Source: Ruegeria sp. AD91A
GTDB taxonomy: Bacteria > Pseudomonadota > Alphaproteobacteria > Rhodobacterales > Rhodobacteraceae
Direction of reading: 5' to 3'
DNA: 64,000 nt
Assembly: GCF_003443535.1 (NCBI RefSeq)
Contig: NZ_CP031946.1
Span: 2,684,501-2,748,500 of the forward strand
Shown here: positions 8,638 through 17,133 of the stretch, in pieces
Layout: every line of letters begins with the position of its first letter
Numbering within the stretch: the first letter of the stretch is position 1
Notes under the pieces: model-generated
The model's database searches: none
Told to the model about the DNA's origin: nothing
Seen by the model: the letters and a program-made list of their open reading frames with translations, nothing else
Made by a program: the position numbers and the translations under genes

Positions 8638-9597
8638 GTGAGGGACGCCGTGACTTCTGAGAACACCCTAATCTACCTGTCTGACGACGATCTCGGGGGT
8701 TTAGGCGTCCAACCTTCTGAAGTTGCCGATGCCATCGAGGCTGCCCTAATAGCCAAGGCAGATGGAAAGCTTCATACTTCTCCCAAGACAGTCATCTTGC
8801 CCGCCGACGGGCGCTATGCAATGTCAACTTTGGCAATGGGAGATGATGGATTCATCGTGACCAAGCAGGTTACAGTGTGTCCGGAAAATCCGGCGAGGGG
8901 TCTCCCTGCGATAAACGGTGCCATCATGGTTATGGATGCGCAAACAGGACAACTTCGCGCGGTCTTGGGGGCGAATTGGATTACGGCAGTCAGAACTGCG
9001 GCGCTGTCAGTGGTAGCAGCGCGTCGGCTTGCTGACCCTCATGCCGAGACGGTGGCATTTGTAGGCGCGGGTGTGCAGGCTCACTCCCACCTAGTCGCGT
9101 TTTCAGAACTATTTCCCCTGAAACGAATTCGCGTGTTCGGACGTGGTAAAGAGAATGCCGACAAGCTTTGTCGTTTTGCTCGCGGCATGGGTCTCGAAGC
9201 CGAAACATGCGCCAATGCCAAAGACGCTTTGAGTGATGCCGAACTGATAGTGACATCGATAACGTTGGACTACTCTATTGAACCCTTCTTGGATGCCCGA
9301 TGGCTGAAGCCGACTGCCTTCGCCACCATAACTGATGCGTGCATCCCGTGGGTGCCGGCGCATATGACTGCTTTCAAAACGGTAATTATCGACGACCGTT
9401 TGCAGGAATTGGAAAGCGACAAGCCGATGTTGCCATACGAGCAAGTTGCCGGCGACTTGACGGAATTGGTTACTGGCAATGTTGACGTCCGAGCACGCAA
9501 TATGCCGGCGGCTTTTGCTTTCAGAGGGATTTCATTGGGGGATTATGCTGCTTCGGTCCTCGCAGTTCGCCGGTTCACCGAAAAACCCGTGAAGTGA
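8638..9597 (+). CDS. Ornithine cyclodeaminase / mu-crystallin family protein
   Basis: 319 residues, the family length. The reading frame starts at GTG 8638; GTG 8650 is also possible, and the ribosome site is weak for both. Family marks are ISLGDYAASVLA at the C-terminus, LRAVLGANWITAVRTAALSV (substrate-binding region) and the NAD(P)-binding FVGAGVQAHSHLVAF near residue 140. Members include ornithine cyclodeaminase, alanine dehydrogenase (Ala archaeal type), ketimine reductases and opine-type enzymes, so the substrate cannot be fixed. A small open frame follows 11 bp downstream. Confidence 0.85.
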   Translation: MRDAVTSENTLIYLSDDDLGGLGVQPSEVADAIEAALIAKADGKLHTSPKTVILPADGRYAMSTLAMGDDGFIVTKQVTVCPENPARGLPAINGAIMVMDAQTGQLRAVLGANWITAVRTAALSVVAARRLADPHAETVAFVGAGVQAHSHLVAFSELFPLKRIRVFGRGKENADKLCRFARGMGLEAETCANAKDALSDAELIVTSITLDYSIEPFLDARWLKPTAFATITDACIPWVPAHMTAFKTVIIDDRLQELESDKPMLPYEQVAGDLTELVTGNVDVRARNMPAAFAFRGISLGDYAASVLAVRRFTEKPVK

Positions 9598-9607
9598 GGC
9601 CAAAGAC

Positions 9608-9784
9608 ATGAACACCCACTTTTATTTTGATACCGGAATGGTCGCTTTGGGCCCAGATTTGCCGTTCTCTGCGATCAGTTCAATTAGTTGGCCGCAGCCC
9701 AAAACGGACATACGAATTGGCACCGCAATGTTAAACTGGACGGGTAATTTGTTATCGAGATACTTGATTGCAGATTTCAGTTGA
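9608..9784 (+). CDS. Possible small protein, 58 residues
   Basis: An ATG 11 bp after the ornithine cyclodeaminase-like gene opens a 58-codon frame (MNTHFYFDTGMVALGPDLPF...). I recognise no family. Position favours translational coupling, but the ribosome site is only AGG. It could also be the head of a decayed gene, since an arylsulfatase remnant follows on the other strand. Confidence 0.3.
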   Translation: MNTHFYFDTGMVALGPDLPFSAISSISWPQPKTDIRIGTAMLNWTGNLLSRYLIADFS

Positions 9785-9829
9785 TAGGAGTGCGCTACTT
9801 GCGCACCCCAATTCTTTGAATGGTGCCGT

Positions 9830-10192
9830 TTATTGCCGCTTCAGCATCCGTTTCGCAGCGGCTTCCAGACTTTCATAGCTGTCGCCAGACACCGATACGG
9901 CCACTTTCTGGATTGTTCCGCCTTCGAATTCTCCCGGTGTGCTGTACAGTTGGCTGACAGCGTCACCGCTATCGTATCCGATGCACAACCCATCCCCGGA
10001 CAGCGTAAATTTGCCAGATTGCGCGCGCATGTCACCCGAAGCCACCTCCTGATCATCGATGTAGAGGTTCATCGATCCCAAGACCTCACCGTTGTCACCG
10101 GTGCCAGGACAAAGCCAAACCTGGCCCGTGCGGCAGGTCACGGAACGCTGGATCTCTTTACTTTTGGACTCTGGGAAGTTGTTGGTGGCCCG
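9830..10192 (-). pseudogene. Arylsulfatase C-terminal remnant
   Basis: The minus strand reads LYIDDQEVASGDMRAQSGKF, then DGLCIGYDSGDAVSQLY and GTIQKVAVSVSG. This matches the C-terminal beta-rich module of bacterial arylsulfatases (LyvDGekVaeGri...f..det.dIG.DtGsPV...y...f.GtI..V.i). The catalytic N-terminal sulfatase domain with its Cys/Ser-x-Pro-x-Arg motif is missing. The frame is closed upstream by a stop at 10193-10195 and has no ATG, only a GTG at 10141. I call it a remnant of a deleted sulfatase gene. Confidence 0.6.
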
Positions 10193-10435
10193 CTAGAGGT
10201 GGCACATGCGCGCCGGGTTCTGGTCACCGCCCGATATGACCAATCAGGGAAACTGCTTCAAATGACCAGCAAACCCAAACCTATCCTCTAATCACGCCTT
10301 TGGGTCACCGCTGAACTGAAACGGGAAAGCGAAGACTTCAATGCCCCCACTAACTGACGGTCACTCCCGCTGGTGCATCAAGCATGGCCAGCGACCAGAT
10401 GCCTTGTCCAAACGAACAACAGAATGGATCTTAAA

Positions 10436-10939
10436 ATGAAAACGATCACAATGATCACACTGGCTGCAATGATGCCAACTCTGTCCTTAGCAGATGAAAG
10501 CTGGACCGGCTTCAATGCAGGTTTGCAGCTCTCGACAATCGATGTTTCCGAGGGCAACAAAGACAATGGGAATGCAACTCTGGGCCTTCATGCTGGTTAT
10601 CTTCACGATTTTGACGGCTACGTAATTGGCGGTGAACTTTCTTATGACGCGGGCGCTGAGGTTGAGGCAGGAGGGGAAGCTGAAAAAGTCGATACCCTGC
10701 GCCTGAAGTTTAAAGGCGGGCACGTATTTGGCCGGACATATCTCTATGGCGTGGTTGGCTATGCAAAAATCGATGGCGGATCTAAGAGCGAAGATGGCTA
10801 TTCTGCGGGAGTTGGTGTGACTTATCGAGCGACGGACAAGATTTTGATTGGTCTTGAATACCTGCGAGACACATATGACACGTCGGGTGATGACATCACG
10901 GCGGACTCCGTCGCGCTTCGATTGTCCTACAAGTTCTAG
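10436..10939 (+). CDS. Outer-membrane beta-barrel protein (OmpA-like/porin-type small barrel)
   Basis: 167 residues from the ATG at 10436; the ATG at 10424 is an alternative. The signal peptide is MKTITMITLAAMMPTLSLA. The mature part alternates polar and hydrophobic residues in barrel strands (WTGFNAGLQLSTIDV, YVIGGELSYDAGA, YLYGVVGYAKID, YSAGVGVTYRAT). It ends VALRLSYKF, with the C-terminal Phe used for BAM recognition. It fits the 8-strand outer-membrane beta-barrel superfamily. A G-rich/C-rich inverted repeat (10966-10973 with 10992-10999) follows and may terminate transcription, although it lacks a T-run. Confidence 0.8.
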   Translation: MKTITMITLAAMMPTLSLADESWTGFNAGLQLSTIDVSEGNKDNGNATLGLHAGYLHDFDGYVIGGELSYDAGAEVEAGGEAEKVDTLRLKFKGGHVFGRTYLYGVVGYAKIDGGSKSEDGYSAGVGVTYRATDKILIGLEYLRDTYDTSGDDITADSVALRLSYKF

Positions 10940-11126
10940 TTGAAGCCGGTCGAGAATTCCAAAATGGTGGGGGGCCGCTGACTGCTACGCACCCCCACCT
11001 AAAGAAATTCAGCGTGTAGTGAGTTTTTTGCGAGGCATTTGGCTAGACAGGTTCGTATTTCGGTCGAAGTCTGCTTTGAATGGCAAAACTCCCTCTGTCA
11101 GAGTGGTGGGTCTTGGAGTTGAACAG

Positions 11127-11639
11127 ATGGACATAGCGCGATTTTCCGAACACCTCATGGGCATGAAGGACGAGGTTTGGTTGCGGCATGCAAACCCTTG
11201 GTCAGTCTGGACCCGCGTGCTGACACCGTTGCCTCTATTGGCGCTGGCGATCTGGAGTCGGGTTTGGATTGGTGGTTGGGCATGGGTTGCCGTCGGCGTG
11301 GTTTTGGTCTGGGTCTGGATCAATCCGCGCGCGTTTTCCCGACCTAAGACCTTCGAGAGCTGGTCAGCCCAAGGTGTATTGGGCGAGCGTGTCTGGCTGC
11401 GACACCGAGACAAGATTGCGGCTCATCATATACGAGTGGCCAAAGCACTGGCCTATGTCAGCGGATTAGGTCTTCTGCCGTTTGCATACGGCCTTTGGCT
11501 ATTCGACTTGGGGTTCACATGCCTCGGCATAGTTGTGATCTCAGGTGGAAAGATGTGGTTTGTTGACCGAATGGCGTGGATCTGGAGCGACTTTCTGCGT
11601 AATGGTGGGGTGCTGGAAGACCTGGCGGCTGGGACGTAG
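11127..11639 (+). CDS. DUF6653 family membrane protein
   Basis: 170 residues from the ATG at 11127 (GGAG 8 nt upstream); the open frame extends to 11019 but family homology begins at MDIARFSEHLMGMKDEVWLR. The signature HANPWSVWTRVLTPLPLLAL, then SRVWIGGWAW and WINPRAFSRP, and the later GVLGERVWL fit DUF6653. Four hydrophobic segments are visible. Function is unknown. It appears monocistronic. Confidence 0.75.
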   Translation: MDIARFSEHLMGMKDEVWLRHANPWSVWTRVLTPLPLLALAIWSRVWIGGWAWVAVGVVLVWVWINPRAFSRPKTFESWSAQGVLGERVWLRHRDKIAAHHIRVAKALAYVSGLGLLPFAYGLWLFDLGFTCLGIVVISGGKMWFVDRMAWIWSDFLRNGGVLEDLAAGT

Positions 11640-11791
11640 GCCCAATCACTTATCTTTCTACGCCAGCCCCCAAGTCTTGCTCCGCGGGCAGGCTCCTGCC
11701 TTTCAGCAAAAGATTAACCGGAATCGTGGGTCAATTGGATCGCCTGAATCAAAGAAGCGTTTGCCACCATCGTGCAATCAAGCTTTAGGTT

Positions 11792-12016
11792 TCAGCGGAT
11801 CAGAGGCGCACTCATTATCTTCTTTCTCTCGATGTCCAACTCGTCGATTCCTGCATCTCTAAGCAGTCGATGCGTCAGGTGGACCGGGTCGCGACCTGTT
11901 TGTATCGACGGCTTGAGAAAGCCCAGAAGCCATCCCCTCAAATCAAATCGGCCAAAGTGCTTTGGAGCTGCCTTAGTTTCGTGAATCTCAAACTCGTTTT
12001 TATCAATTGGTTTCAT
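11792..12016 (-). CDS. Small conserved-looking hypothetical protein
   Basis: 74 residues from the ATG at 12016 (MKPIDKNEFEIHETKAAPKH). It is basic in the middle (FGRFDLRGWLLGFLKPSIQT) with a regular C-terminal half (HLTHRLLRDAGIDELDIERK). No signal or membrane segment is seen and I recognise no family. It is divergent from the GcvA-type LysR gene, which may regulate it. Confidence 0.55.
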   Translation of the reverse strand: MKPIDKNEFEIHETKAAPKHFGRFDLRGWLLGFLKPSIQTGRDPVHLTHRLLRDAGIDELDIERKKIMSAPLIR

Positions 12017-12119
12017 AGTCGCCTCCAGAAATTGTCTTTCCTCGACCATGCAACGCTGCGGCCTTCGCCCTCAAACGTTGATACTTGACACCCATTGTTC
12101 CAAAAAGTCACAAAGGGTC

Positions 12120-12998
12120 GTGCCGAGACTTTTACCCCCCCTAAACGCATTGCGCGCCTTTGAATCGGCGGGTCGATTGGGCAGTTTCACCAAGGCCGCC
12201 GCAGAGTTGGGCGTCTCCCATTCCGCCATTTCCCGACATGTAAGAGGGCTGGAGGCACGTCTGAACGTTCATCTCTTCCGCACCCAGAACAGCGGTGTTG
12301 CACTGACCGATCAAGGTCGAACATACCTGACTGAGATTACTCCGGCCTTTGACCGGATCGCTCTGGCTACGGAGGTACTTTCGGTTCCTCCCAAAGGCAC
12401 CGTTACGCTGACGACAGAAACCACAGTTGCCCAGAAATGGTTAATCCCACGGCTTGCAAGTCTTAAGACCCGTCACCCCGAAATTGATCTGAAACTGTCC
12501 GTAACTACTAAGGTCATGGATATTGAGGCCCATGATTTCGACATTGGGGTGAGATATTTGAGAACCGGATCGGTTGATGGATACCATCTGCTGTTTCAAT
12601 CTGAAGTTCGGGCTTATGCAGCACCCGGCTTTGCGCCGATTTCAGATGGCAAATTGGATATTGAGGCGCTTGCTCGCGGCCCTTTGATTGAAGAAGCTAC
12701 GTTCAGCCTGTGGACTGATTGGTTCAAGCGGGTCGGACTTAATGAGGTCCCTGACCTCAAATTGCCCCATCCACTTGGCGCATTATTGGCAATCCAATCG
12801 GCAGTTGCCGGTCTAGGAGCAGTGCTGATGGACAAGAATTTATGTGGACCTGAACTTCAATCGGGCGTTTTGGTTGAACTCGCGGACATCGAAATCCCAT
12901 TCGGCGGGTATTACCTGGCAGTCAACAATCGCGCCGGGCGCCGCAAAGCCGTTCGCGCCGTCTGCCAATGGCTGCTCGATGAATGCGCAAGCAACTGA
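12120..12998 (+). CDS. LysR-family regulator, GcvA-like branch
   Basis: 292 residues if started at GTG 12120 (V-PRLLPPLNALRAFESAGR), which has AAAGGG upstream and gives the normal N-terminus; the open frame reaches 12048. The DNA-binding region LGSFTKAAAELGVSHSAISR and LFRTQNSGVALTDQGRTYL is typical of GcvA/AmpR-type regulators, with the PPLNALRAFE start. The effector domain follows, including VSVTTKVMDIEAHDFDIGVR-like sequence and the QSAVAGLGAVLMD block near the C-terminus. The likely target is the divergent small gene or its own promoter. Confidence 0.87.
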   Translation: MPRLLPPLNALRAFESAGRLGSFTKAAAELGVSHSAISRHVRGLEARLNVHLFRTQNSGVALTDQGRTYLTEITPAFDRIALATEVLSVPPKGTVTLTTETTVAQKWLIPRLASLKTRHPEIDLKLSVTTKVMDIEAHDFDIGVRYLRTGSVDGYHLLFQSEVRAYAAPGFAPISDGKLDIEALARGPLIEEATFSLWTDWFKRVGLNEVPDLKLPHPLGALLAIQSAVAGLGAVLMDKNLCGPELQSGVLVELADIEIPFGGYYLAVNNRAGRRKAVRAVCQWLLDECASN

Positions 12999-13166
12999 GG
13001 AAACGAAAGGCTGAAAGCCCGTGCTATTGATTTATCGCAATTCGCAAAAGATTGAGACGATCCCGTCGACTGTTACTGCTTTGTCCCTTTTCAAACACAA
13101 TCACCAAGCGCCAAAAACTAACATTGTGCCAAGTATTTACGCCATTTGTTTTGGGAGAAATACCGA

Positions 13167-13517
13167 ATGACTAGTTCAGAGATCGTAGTTCGACGAATGT
13201 CAGATACAGACAATGATGCAATGTCTAAACTGCTTGGTGATGTTTTTAGCAGGCGTGATCCTCCCACCGTTTCAACTAAGTTCTCGCTTGAAAAGCTCGA
13301 AAAGATCGCCGAACTATTTGGATCAAAATCAGCAAAGGAGGGTTTGTCGTCTGTTGCTCTCGATGAAGCTTCTGGTGAAATAGTAGGCGCAGTTCTGGCA
13401 CATTCGGCAAACCTTGGCATGGTTGGCTCAGCCACAGTCTACAGTCCTGAAGCGGGACCATTTGAGATACTTGCGAAATTCCACCTCAGAATTCGAGGGA
13501 TGATTGCTTATCTCTGA
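13167..13517 (+). CDS. GNAT-like acetyltransferase, apparently short at the C-terminus
   Basis: 116 residues from the ATG at 13167, with GGGAGA upstream; TTG 13146 is in frame. The start EIVVRRMSDTDNDAMSKLLG and SSVALDEASGEIVGAVLAHS resemble the first strands and helices of GNAT N-acetyltransferases. The acetyl-CoA pyrophosphate loop (Q/R-x-x-G-x-G/A) that should follow is absent; the frame ends soon after FHLRIRGMIAYL. Either this is a truncated and probably inactive relic or a distant family member. The 235 bp that follow show no gene. Confidence 0.5.
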   Translation: MTSSEIVVRRMSDTDNDAMSKLLGDVFSRRDPPTVSTKFSLEKLEKIAELFGSKSAKEGLSSVALDEASGEIVGAVLAHSANLGMVGSATVYSPEAGPFEILAKFHLRIRGMIAYL

Positions 13518-13752
13518 GCCTGGTCCCCTGCCATTTCCAGAAGTCGGTAAGGGCTGCCTTTTCCCGGACACATGTCGATTGTTCAACCTTCAAATTCATT
13601 CGCATTCAAAAGTTCCAATCCTAAACAGTCTTCAATCAAAACCTTCAGCGCTCGACGCGCTGTTGGTTTCGTTTTGTTTATAGTGGTCAGAGGGATTGGT
13701 GATTTCGGATTTGCGGGTAGACTAAAATTTGAAAGCGACAACAGGGGAATGC

Positions 13753-16497
13753 ATGAGAACTTGGCTGTTTAGGATAATTGGACTCGTTGCGCTTCTCGCT
13801 TTCGCAGCAATCGCATTTGTTTGGTTGCTACTTGCTGCACCGTTGTTCTCAGATATGCGGCGCAACCTTGTGGAAAAGGTTCTTTCGGAACAAATTGGTC
13901 AACCGCTTCTGGTCAACGACGATGTGAGCGTCGCACTTGGTCGCATTACCCACATCTATGTCGGTGGCGTTGTAATCCCCAGCGAGACACTGCCAGATAC
14001 ATCTCTTGCAGAATTAAAGCTCCTTGAAATGGAACTGAACGTTGCCGCCTTGGCCAACGGACGTCTGCACTTTGACAACCTTTTGGTGGACGGTCTCCAG
14101 GCAAACTTTCTTACAGCCTCTGATGGCACAACAAGCTGGCGAAAAAGCCGACCAATGCCAACGCCTCAAACCAACGGGTCGCCGGCAGAGGACAATCAGG
14201 ATGCTGAGGCCGAAATCGAGACGTCCGAAGATGGTGGCAAAGAAAGCAGTGGGATTCTTACCTTTCTCAGCGACAAGAATGTCAGTTTCACGTCAATCGG
14301 GTTAAACATCGACGACAAGGTCTCAGGCTTCTCGTTTGTGTTTGACCTTCAGTCACTTGCGCTCGAACAAGTAGATAGTGGACAAAGAACAAAGGTCTCC
14401 GGTTCCGGCTCTGTCAACGGTCAGGGTTTCCAAATCGAAGGCGACTACCCACACGCCGCACCGTTTACGACACGCGCCAGTTTCGGGGAAATGACCGTAA
14501 GCTACGATGGCGAGCCGTTGTCGGAAGACGAAGGGGGTGGCTATCGGGCTGTCTTGGAAATGGACACCGGTGAATTCGGTGACTTTCTCGATGTCATCGG
14601 GCTGGAACGCGTTCTGGAAGGCAATGGTCAGCTGCAAGCAGAGCTCGTGTCTCAGGAAGCCCTGAAGATCGAGGCGTTTACAACTACCATAAGCTTGGAA
14701 GATGGACAGAAACTCGAAGCCGAGGGCGCAATAGATGACCTTTACACCGCTCAGGGCGTCGATCTGCTTTTCAATGCGCGACTTCATCCCGAAGGACAGC
14801 CGCCGCCAGCAGCTAAAAGTATCCAGGAATTGAAGTTCACGGGCTTTGAAATGCATATGGTCGGATCCCTGGCTTCCTTCGAATTCGAGAAGTTGCTGTT
14901 CCAGACCAATGCGTTTGACCAGGGGCTGGACGTAATCGGTCCAGCGTCTATCGAAAGCATTCGCCGCATGCCGGACGGCCGGCTCGCCATGCTGGGCATC
15001 GCGCTGCAAGCCGGTCCAATTGAAGAGCCTGTCCTGAAAGCCGAAGGTGAAATTCTCGACCTGCTTCAGCTTCAGGATGTGAGTTTCGATGGCACGCTAA
15101 ATGGGCCCGCCAAATTGATTTTACCCGACCTCGAGGAAAGTTTTGTCGACCAGTTTGGCGGCATTAAGGCAGACTTCAGCATATCCAATGCGGGAGGCCC
15201 GGTATCACTAAACAGGTTCAACGCGACCAGTTATGACACGGATCTTTGGGCGCTCGACCTTGCACTATCAGTCAATGAGCTCAAAGGGCTGGCTGGGCTT
15301 GATTTCGACGTGAACCTGGATGTGGGCGATGGTGCTCAATTTCTGAACGCGCTCAACCTGCAACGTATCGAAATTGGCGCACTCGGCATTGATGCTGAAA
15401 CCTCAAAGCAGGGTGAGGACTTTGATGCTGCAATCGAGTTCGAAGCTGGCTCCTCGCAGCTTCTAGCGGCTTTAGATGCAAAATTTCCGAATGGCTCTTC
15501 TGTTGTTCGCGGCAACGTTACCAGCGAGAGGCTCGATCTCAACGACCTGAAGAACCTGACTGCCGTGCTGGACCAATTGAAAAGCCTGGTAGGGGAGACC
15601 CCAAAAGAACCTGAAGCCGAAGTTCAGCCTTTGGTTTTGCCGAAGGAGGCAAACGTCCAGCCCTTGGTGTTGCCAAAGGAAAAAGGGAAGCCTGCCGATC
15701 TTCTGGATGTGCAACGCGTGCTGCGAGAAGCTGACGTCGAGGTACAGATCGAATTCAAAGAGATTGTAGGCCAGCAAGGCGTAACATCTGTTTCCAGCCA
15801 ATTGTCTGCAAAAGACGGAACCGTGGATTTCGGACCTCTTCAGATGGCTTATGGCGGCGGAACCTTCAGCTTGCGGGCGGTCATGGATCTGATTGACTCA
15901 CCTGATTGGCTTTCATTGTCGGGGTCGACCTCAGGGTGGGAGTTCGGTGAGATCCTTGATGAGTTAGGGATTGGAATTGATGCCTACGGGCGTTTGAGTG
16001 GTGAATTCAACGTTTCGGGCAGTACCGCTTCTGGCAGGGCCTTCATCAACTCCATGCGTGGCAATGCGTCTTTGTCAATGTCTCAAGGCTACGTCAGCAC
16101 CAGTTTGCTGGAGTTGGCGGGGCTTGGTATTTTCCCTTGGCTGTTCTCTGAAGAGCTGCGGCAAGGTTACACCGACATCACTTGCGTCGTGGCCCCTGTT
16201 AATATTGAAGCCGGGCGGGTAAGCACAAACTCTATCGTCATTGAGACAGCTTCGGTTCAGTTGGTGGCCCGCGGGCAGGTAGATTGGGTGAATGACACAA
16301 TTGCGATACGAGCGGAGCCCCGTCGTGTCGGCAAACCTCTGTCCCGTAGCGCTTGGCCATTTGATGTGACAGGTCAGCTTTCATCACCGAAGTTCAAGCT
16401 GGATGTGGGTGGGTCTAGGAACAAGGCTCCAGAGGGCGCTGATGCCATGCCAGTAAACAGGCAACCTTGCGTGCCAGACATCAACCAATTGCAGTAA
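13753..16497 (+). CDS. AsmA-like inner-membrane-anchored protein
   Basis: 914 residues from the ATG at 13753, preceded by AGGGGAA; an in-frame TTG lies 24 bp upstream. A single N-terminal membrane anchor (about residues 4-28) precedes a large periplasmic part with the AsmA-type N-terminal repeat (residues about 40-120: RLHFDNLLVDGLQANFLTAS). The C-terminal AsmA domain (GRLSGEFNVSGSTASGRAFI, RGNASLSMSQGYVSTSLLEL, LVARGQVDWVNDTIAIRAEP) is also present. A short duplication reads VQPLVLPKE twice, around residues 627-645. AsmA-family proteins are long beta-groove proteins implicated in phospholipid transport and envelope assembly. It stands alone between two hypotheticals. Confidence 0.87.
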   Translation: MRTWLFRIIGLVALLAFAAIAFVWLLLAAPLFSDMRRNLVEKVLSEQIGQPLLVNDDVSVALGRITHIYVGGVVIPSETLPDTSLAELKLLEMELNVAALANGRLHFDNLLVDGLQANFLTASDGTTSWRKSRPMPTPQTNGSPAEDNQDAEAEIETSEDGGKESSGILTFLSDKNVSFTSIGLNIDDKVSGFSFVFDLQSLALEQVDSGQRTKVSGSGSVNGQGFQIEGDYPHAAPFTTRASFGEMTVSYDGEPLSEDEGGGYRAVLEMDTGEFGDFLDVIGLERVLEGNGQLQAELVSQEALKIEAFTTTISLEDGQKLEAEGAIDDLYTAQGVDLLFNARLHPEGQPPPAAKSIQELKFTGFEMHMVGSLASFEFEKLLFQTNAFDQGLDVIGPASIESIRRMPDGRLAMLGIALQAGPIEEPVLKAEGEILDLLQLQDVSFDGTLNGPAKLILPDLEESFVDQFGGIKADFSISNAGGPVSLNRFNATSYDTDLWALDLALSVNELKGLAGLDFDVNLDVGDGAQFLNALNLQRIEIGALGIDAETSKQGEDFDAAIEFEAGSSQLLAALDAKFPNGSSVVRGNVTSERLDLNDLKNLTAVLDQLKSLVGETPKEPEAEVQPLVLPKEANVQPLVLPKEKGKPADLLDVQRVLREADVEVQIEFKEIVGQQGVTSVSSQLSAKDGTVDFGPLQMAYGGGTFSLRAVMDLIDSPDWLSLSGSTSGWEFGEILDELGIGIDAYGRLSGEFNVSGSTASGRAFINSMRGNASLSMSQGYVSTSLLELAGLGIFPWLFSEELRQGYTDITCVVAPVNIEAGRVSTNSIVIETASVQLVARGQVDWVNDTIAIRAEPRRVGKPLSRSAWPFDVTGQLSSPKFKLDVGGSRNKAPEGADAMPVNRQPCVPDINQLQ

Positions 16498-16508
16498 TCG
16501 GTCGCGAC

Positions 16509-17009
16509 CTAATTCTTCAGCGGTTCTGGCTGTTCGGCCTGGCACTCCAGAACGGCCTCAATGGCTTTTGCGGATCCGCTCAAATCGAGTTCGACTTCGG
16601 TTCCGCTTTCGCCAATAATCATAACGCTTTGGCGTTTTCCAAACTCGGTTACAAACGCCGGGTTGTCGAAAAATGCGTAGCCACCGGGCACGCCATTTTT
16701 GTAGACACCTACGGCCTCACCTTCGAACTGCGCATCACCAAAATCAAATCTTACTATGCCTGTCGCACCGTCCTCGACTTGAACCCAGGCCGGATTGTAG
16801 GCGGCAAAAAAGCCGCCAGCCTGGTTTGGTGCAGCGCCAATTTCTACTGTCATATCGTCTTCAAAGGCTCTCCACGCGAGACAACCGTTGCCTTTTTCTG
16901 GGTCGATGAGAATTGCCCAGTCGCCGGACTCACCCCACTGTTCCATCCCGGCTGCGTGAACAAACCCAGGCAGAAGCACTACAGTTGCGGAAAGTACCCA
17001 CTTGATCAT
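16509..17009 (-). CDS. Secreted hypothetical protein
   Basis: 166 residues with a signal peptide (MIKWVLSATVVLLPGFVHAA). The mature part starts GMEQWGESGDWAILIDPEKG and has CLAWRAFEDDMTVEIG, resembling the invasion-associated-locus-B style of small periplasmic beta proteins, but I cannot assign it firmly. Two Cys could form a disulfide. It is convergent with the AsmA-like gene, with only 11 bp between them. Confidence 0.7.
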   Translation of the reverse strand: MIKWVLSATVVLLPGFVHAAGMEQWGESGDWAILIDPEKGNGCLAWRAFEDDMTVEIGAAPNQAGGFFAAYNPAWVQVEDGATGIVRFDFGDAQFEGEAVGVYKNGVPGGYAFFDNPAFVTEFGKRQSVMIIGESGTEVELDLSGSAKAIEAVLECQAEQPEPLKN

Positions 17010-17133
17010 CCGGAGCCTCGCTGAGTTCTGAAGATTTCTTGTTTGATTCTAACCATTGCCCAATGTCAATCAATCCAATCCGACGACGGCGGTGTTGCGT
17101 TTTTGAAGTTTCTTAGATGACCCAGACGAGTTG

